The notes beneath the pieces were generated by a model, which saw only the letters and a program-made list of their open reading frames with translations, did not search any database and had not been told where the DNA came from. A program made the position numbers and the translations under genes. Shown in pieces: positions 33,754-36,420 of a stretch of DNA of 36,420 nucleotides. This DNA comes from an uncultured Microbulbifer sp. (GTDB taxonomy: Bacteria; Pseudomonadota; Gammaproteobacteria; Pseudomonadales; Cellvibrionaceae), in NCBI RefSeq assembly GCF_913055755.1, contig NZ_CAJXKH010000030.1:1-36420 (forward strand). The letters run 5' to 3'. The number at the start of each line of letters is the position of its first letter. Position 1 is the first letter of the stretch.

Positions 33754-34374
33754 TCAGGTCTCGCCCCAGGGGGGCAACAGCGCCTGGTCAATATTCAGCT
33801 GGCTCAGTATCCGCGCCACCACAAAGTCCACCAGGTCTTCCACCGTCTGTGGCTTCTGGTAAAAACCCGGGCTCGCCGGCAGGATCACCGCGCCCATGCG
33901 GGTGAGCTTGAGCATGTTCTCCAGGTGAATCTCCGAGTAAGGCGCCTCCCGGGGCACCAGTACCAGCTGGCGACGCTCTTTGAGTGCTACATCCGCGGCC
34001 CGTTCAATCAGGTTGTTGGAGGCTCCGCAGGCAATGGCGGACAGGGTACCGCCACTGGCCGGGCAGATCACCAGACTGCTGGCGGCGCCGGTGCCGGATG
34101 CCACCGGCGAGAACCAGTCGCGCTTGCCAAACAGGGTCAGCTGCCCGTCAGCGGCAGCAAAGGTCTCCCGCAGGAAGACCGCGACCGCCTCGTCGCCTTC
34201 CGGCAGCACAAAATCGGTTTCGGTATTGATCACCACCCGCGCCGCATCTGACAGCAGCAGCCACACTCGCACGCGGGCCGCCAGCAGGCATTGCAGCAAC
34301 CTCAGTCCGTACTGGGCGCCGGAAGCGCCGGTAATCGCGAGGGTGACCGTTTTCGGGAATGTCGGCTCAGCCAA
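33754..34374 (-). CDS. ubiX: Flavin prenyltransferase UbiX
   Basis: UbiX prenylates FMN to make prenyl-FMN, the cofactor of the ubiquinone decarboxylase UbiD, in the cytosol. The 206-residue flavoprotein shows [14 protein letters not shown] near the N-terminus (14-27), the flavin-contact region [35 protein letters not shown], and [16 protein letters not shown]. These are all diagnostic. It lies 30 nt after mpl and 44 nt before the SelW-like gene; the mpl-ubiX pair is common in gammaproteobacteria. Confidence 0.96.
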   Translation of the reverse strand: MAEPTFPKTVTLAITGASGAQYGLRLLQCLLAARVRVWLLLSDAARVVINTETDFVLPEGDEAVAVFLRETFAAADGQLTLFGKRDWFSPVASGTGAASSLVICPASGGTLSAIACGASNNLIERAADVALKERRQLVLVPREAPYSEIHLENMLKLTRMGAVILPASPGFYQKPQTVEDLVDFVVARILSQLNIDQALLPPWGET

Positions 34375-34404
34375 AGAGATATCCGTTTGGCCCCGGTCGC
34401 GGGG

Positions 34405-35787
34405 CTATTGAGCGTGTTTCTTCTCCAGCGCGCCGATCAGCCGCTGGTGCACACCGCCAAAGCCGCCGTTACTCATGATGATCACATGGGTGCCGGGGGC
34501 AGACAGTTCAACCACGGATTCTACCGCAGCGTCGATGCTGTGGAGAACCTTCGCGGGCACGGTGGAGTGGTGAACCACCTCATCCAGCGACCAGTTCATG
34601 CCCTCCGGCTGGTACCAGAGCACCAGGTCGGCGCCACTGCAGGCGCGGGCCAGCTGGTCCTGGTGGTGCCCCATGCGCATGGTATTGGAGCGGGGCTCGA
34701 TCAGGGCAATCACCTTGTCACTGCCTACCTTGGCGCGCAGGCCGTTGAGGGTGGTTTCAATCGCCGTGGGATGGTGGGCGAAGTCGTCGTAGACGCGGAC
34801 GCCCTGAATCTCCCCCAGACACTCCATACGGCGTTTTACGCCGACAAACTTGCCCAGCGCTTCCGCTGCGGTAGCCGGCTCGACACCCACATGGCGGGCA
34901 GCGGCAATCACCGCCAGGCCATTCTTCACACTGTGCAGGCCGGTCTGCTGCCACTGGACCGCGGCCACCACCCTGCCCTCGAACTGCACCTCGAAGCTGC
35001 TGCCGTCGGCGGCAATGTTCACCGCACACCAGTCGCCCAGGCGCACGCCATCCGCGCCCTCCACGTCAAAGCGCTGCACTTCACTCCAGCAGCCCTGTTC
35101 CAGCACCTGGGTCACGGCGTCTTCCTGCGCCGCCACGATCAGGCCGGAGCCGGGCACGGTGCGCACCAGGTGGTGAAACTGCTTCTGGATCGCGGCCAGA
35201 TCTTCAAAAATGTCCGCGTGGTCGAATTCCAGGTTGTTGATGACCAGGGTGCGCGGGCGATAGTGGACAAACTTGGAGCGCTTGTCGAAGAAGGCGGTGT
35301 CGTACTCGTCCGCCTCCACCACGAAGAACGGGGTGCCGCCGAGGCGGGCGGACACGTCGAAATTCTGCGGCACACCGCCGATCAGGAAGCCCGGGTCCAT
35401 GCCCGCGTAGTCCAGCACCCACGCCAGCATACTGGCGGTGGTGGTCTTGCCGTGGGTACCGGACACCGCCAGCACCCAGCGCCCGCCGAGGAAGTGGTCG
35501 CACAGCCACTGGGCGCCGGAGGTATAGGGCAGGCCCTTCTCCAGCACCGCCTCCACCGCCGGATTACCCCGGGAAAGGGCGTTGCCGACAATCACCAGGT
35601 CCGGTGCCGGCTCCAGCTGTGCCGGGTCATAGCCCTCGGTCAGTTCGATACCTGCGCGCTCCAGCTGGGTGCTCATGGGCGGATAGACGTTGGCGTCCGA
35701 TCCCGTGACCTTGTGGCCCTCGGCCACCGCCAGTTGGGCCAGGCTGCCCATAAAAGTGCCGCAGATACCTAGAATATGAATATGCAT
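34405..35787 (-). CDS. mpl: UDP-N-acetylmuramate:L-alanyl-gamma-D-glutamyl-meso-diaminopimelate ligase
   Basis: Recycles murein tripeptide by joining it to UDP-MurNAc, in the cytosol. The 460-residue Mur ligase starts MHIHILGICGTFMGSLA, the Mpl signature. The ATP P-loop GTHGKTTTASM is at 109-119. It also has the central EADEYDTAFFDKRSKF and the C-terminal Mur domain with YDDFAHHPTAIETTL. ATG 35787 was preferred to 35814 (which adds nine unrelated residues) because it matches the family N-terminus and length. Head of the mpl-ubiX-SelW-RND run. Confidence 0.97.
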   Translation of the reverse strand: MHIHILGICGTFMGSLAQLAVAEGHKVTGSDANVYPPMSTQLERAGIELTEGYDPAQLEPAPDLVIVGNALSRGNPAVEAVLEKGLPYTSGAQWLCDHFLGGRWVLAVSGTHGKTTTASMLAWVLDYAGMDPGFLIGGVPQNFDVSARLGGTPFFVVEADEYDTAFFDKRSKFVHYRPRTLVINNLEFDHADIFEDLAAIQKQFHHLVRTVPGSGLIVAAQEDAVTQVLEQGCWSEVQRFDVEGADGVRLGDWCAVNIAADGSSFEVQFEGRVVAAVQWQQTGLHSVKNGLAVIAAARHVGVEPATAAEALGKFVGVKRRMECLGEIQGVRVYDDFAHHPTAIETTLNGLRAKVGSDKVIALIEPRSNTMRMGHHQDQLARACSGADLVLWYQPEGMNWSLDEVVHHSTVPAKVLHSIDAAVESVVELSAPGTHVIIMSNGGFGGVHQRLIGALEKKHAQ

Positions 35788-36162
35788 GCCAGATTGTTCA
35801 CTCTCTTCATTCAATAGCCACGGGTATTTCGATCAGTGGCCACAGGCGTTCCGTAGAAACAGGCGTCGGGTGAGACCGGCAATTCGCGCAATCATTCCCT
35901 CCGGGACACCGGTTTCTTGGCGCAAAATGCGTATCGGCGCGCTTTTTGCTTTAAACAATGGCAACAACAGGAATTGCCGCCGGACACCGGGTTTTCAACG
36001 CCGCGCAAGCTTATCACGGCAGTTTCCGGCAGTAAGTGTCGAATGTCTGCAATTCCATGCAATTGCAATGTGAATACATTAGACTTCGCGCCGCGTGAGG
36101 TAGCCGTCAAGAGCCGCCCACAGTGTGACGAAGACGAGATACCGCGACCCCATAGGATAGAC
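35788..36162. other. Divergent intergenic region mpl / phosphofructokinase
   Basis: 375 bp without a credible gene. It contains a 10-bp palindrome TGCAATTGCA (36058-36067) next to a second TGCAATT (36048-36054). Weak promoter-like elements for the phosphofructokinase gene lie nearby (TTCCAT, TACATT), and AGGA lies before its ATG. No operator of the NagR or HexR type was found here. Confidence 0.5.
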
Positions 36163-36420
36163 ATGTCGAAGAAGAATGCTTTTTATGCGCAATCCGGCGG
36201 CGTAACCGCTGTCATCAACGCCTCCGCGTGCGGAGTCATCGAAACCGCCCGCCAGCACAGCGACAAGATCGGCAATGTCTACGCCGGCCTGAATGGTATC
36301 GTCGGCGCCCTCCGCGAGGAGCTGATCGATGTCAGCCAGGAAAGCCGTGAAACCATTGCCGCCCTGCGCCACACCCCCGCCGGGGCCTTCGGCTCCTGCC
36401 GCTACAAGTTGAAGAGCCTC
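36163..36420 (+). CDS. PPi-dependent type 6-phosphofructokinase, N-terminal part (cut by window end)
   Basis: The first 86 codons of a phosphofructokinase. KNAFYAQSGGVTAVINAS, with the nucleotide/pyrophosphate-loop GGVTA (residues 13-17), is typical of the pyrophosphate-dependent group found in Methylococcus and related bacteria. YAGLNGIVGALREELIDVS follows as the next PFK block. An AGGA site is 5 nt before the ATG at 36163. The enzyme would phosphorylate fructose-6-phosphate (reversibly if PPi-linked), giving an Embden-Meyerhof alternative to the Entner-Doudoroff operon in this window. PPi rather than ATP use is inferred from the N-terminus only; the decisive residues are further downstream. 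Confidence 0.85.
   Translation, partial: MSKKNAFYAQSGGVTAVINASACGVIETARQHSDKIGNVYAGLNGIVGALREELIDVSQESRETIAALRHTPAGAFGSCRYKLKSL

Noticed and set aside
35786..36073. 95-codon plus-strand ORF in the mpl/phosphofructokinase gap
   Set aside because: No ribosome-binding site, no domain, and a composition like non-coding DNA; it also overlaps the mpl promoter area.

Overview
This window most likely comes from the chromosome of a GC-rich, marine-type, polysaccharide-degrading gammaproteobacterium. A Microbulbifer-like member of the Cellvibrionales is my best guess. It rests on the housekeeping order prs-rplY-pth-ychF, a glycan-type TonB receptor, an Entner-Doudoroff operon, a GlcNAc operon of the NagK/NagB-II/NagP type, and a PPi-type phosphofructokinase start. 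The genus is an inference. No phage, transposon or CRISPR array was seen.

Layout. 1-4257 (+): the end of prs, then rplY, pth, ychF and an EamA-type exporter. 4304-4713 (+): a tRNA-Met/tRNA-Gln operon with a strong promoter, a 120-bp-offset partial duplicate of the tRNA-Gln 3' end, and a 16-bp terminator. 4734-10538 (-): a TauE/SafE permease, a SapC-family protein, a cupin_8/FIH-like putative oxygenase and a large TonB-dependent receptor. 10954-20215 (-): pyk, gap, and a tight operon pgi-edd-zwf-pgl-eda. 20549-21598 (+): a LacI-family regulator divergent from pgi. 21798-26406 (-): the operon nagK-nagB-II-nagA-nagP with its own terminator. 26834-30662 (+): a PstS-like/OmpA-like protein, a DUF6279-like lipoprotein and a class I-gamma-like aspartate aminotransferase. 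30752-35787 (-): an RND/MMPL transporter, a SelW/Rdx-like thioredoxin-fold protein, ubiX and mpl. 36163-end (+): the first 86 codons of a PPi-type 6-phosphofructokinase.

How it fits together. Four copies of one 16-bp LacI-type palindrome (ATGAYARCGYTGTCAT) lie upstream of the TonB receptor (two tandem copies), pgi/lacI (one) and the nag operon (one). They closely resemble the NagR operator described in Shewanella and relatives. The window therefore reads as an almost complete route from outer-membrane uptake of chitin-derived sugars to pyruvate. The order is TonB receptor, NagP, NagK, NagA, NagB-II, fructose-6-P, Pgi, Zwf, Pgl, Edd, Eda, Gap, Pyk. The linked LacI protein is the natural candidate regulator. 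The most unexpected signal is a perfect HexR-like palindrome (TGTAGTAAAACTACA) inside the pgi coding sequence, built from leucine codons that look rare here. It suggests a second, glycolytic-intermediate control layer on the Entner-Doudoroff operon.
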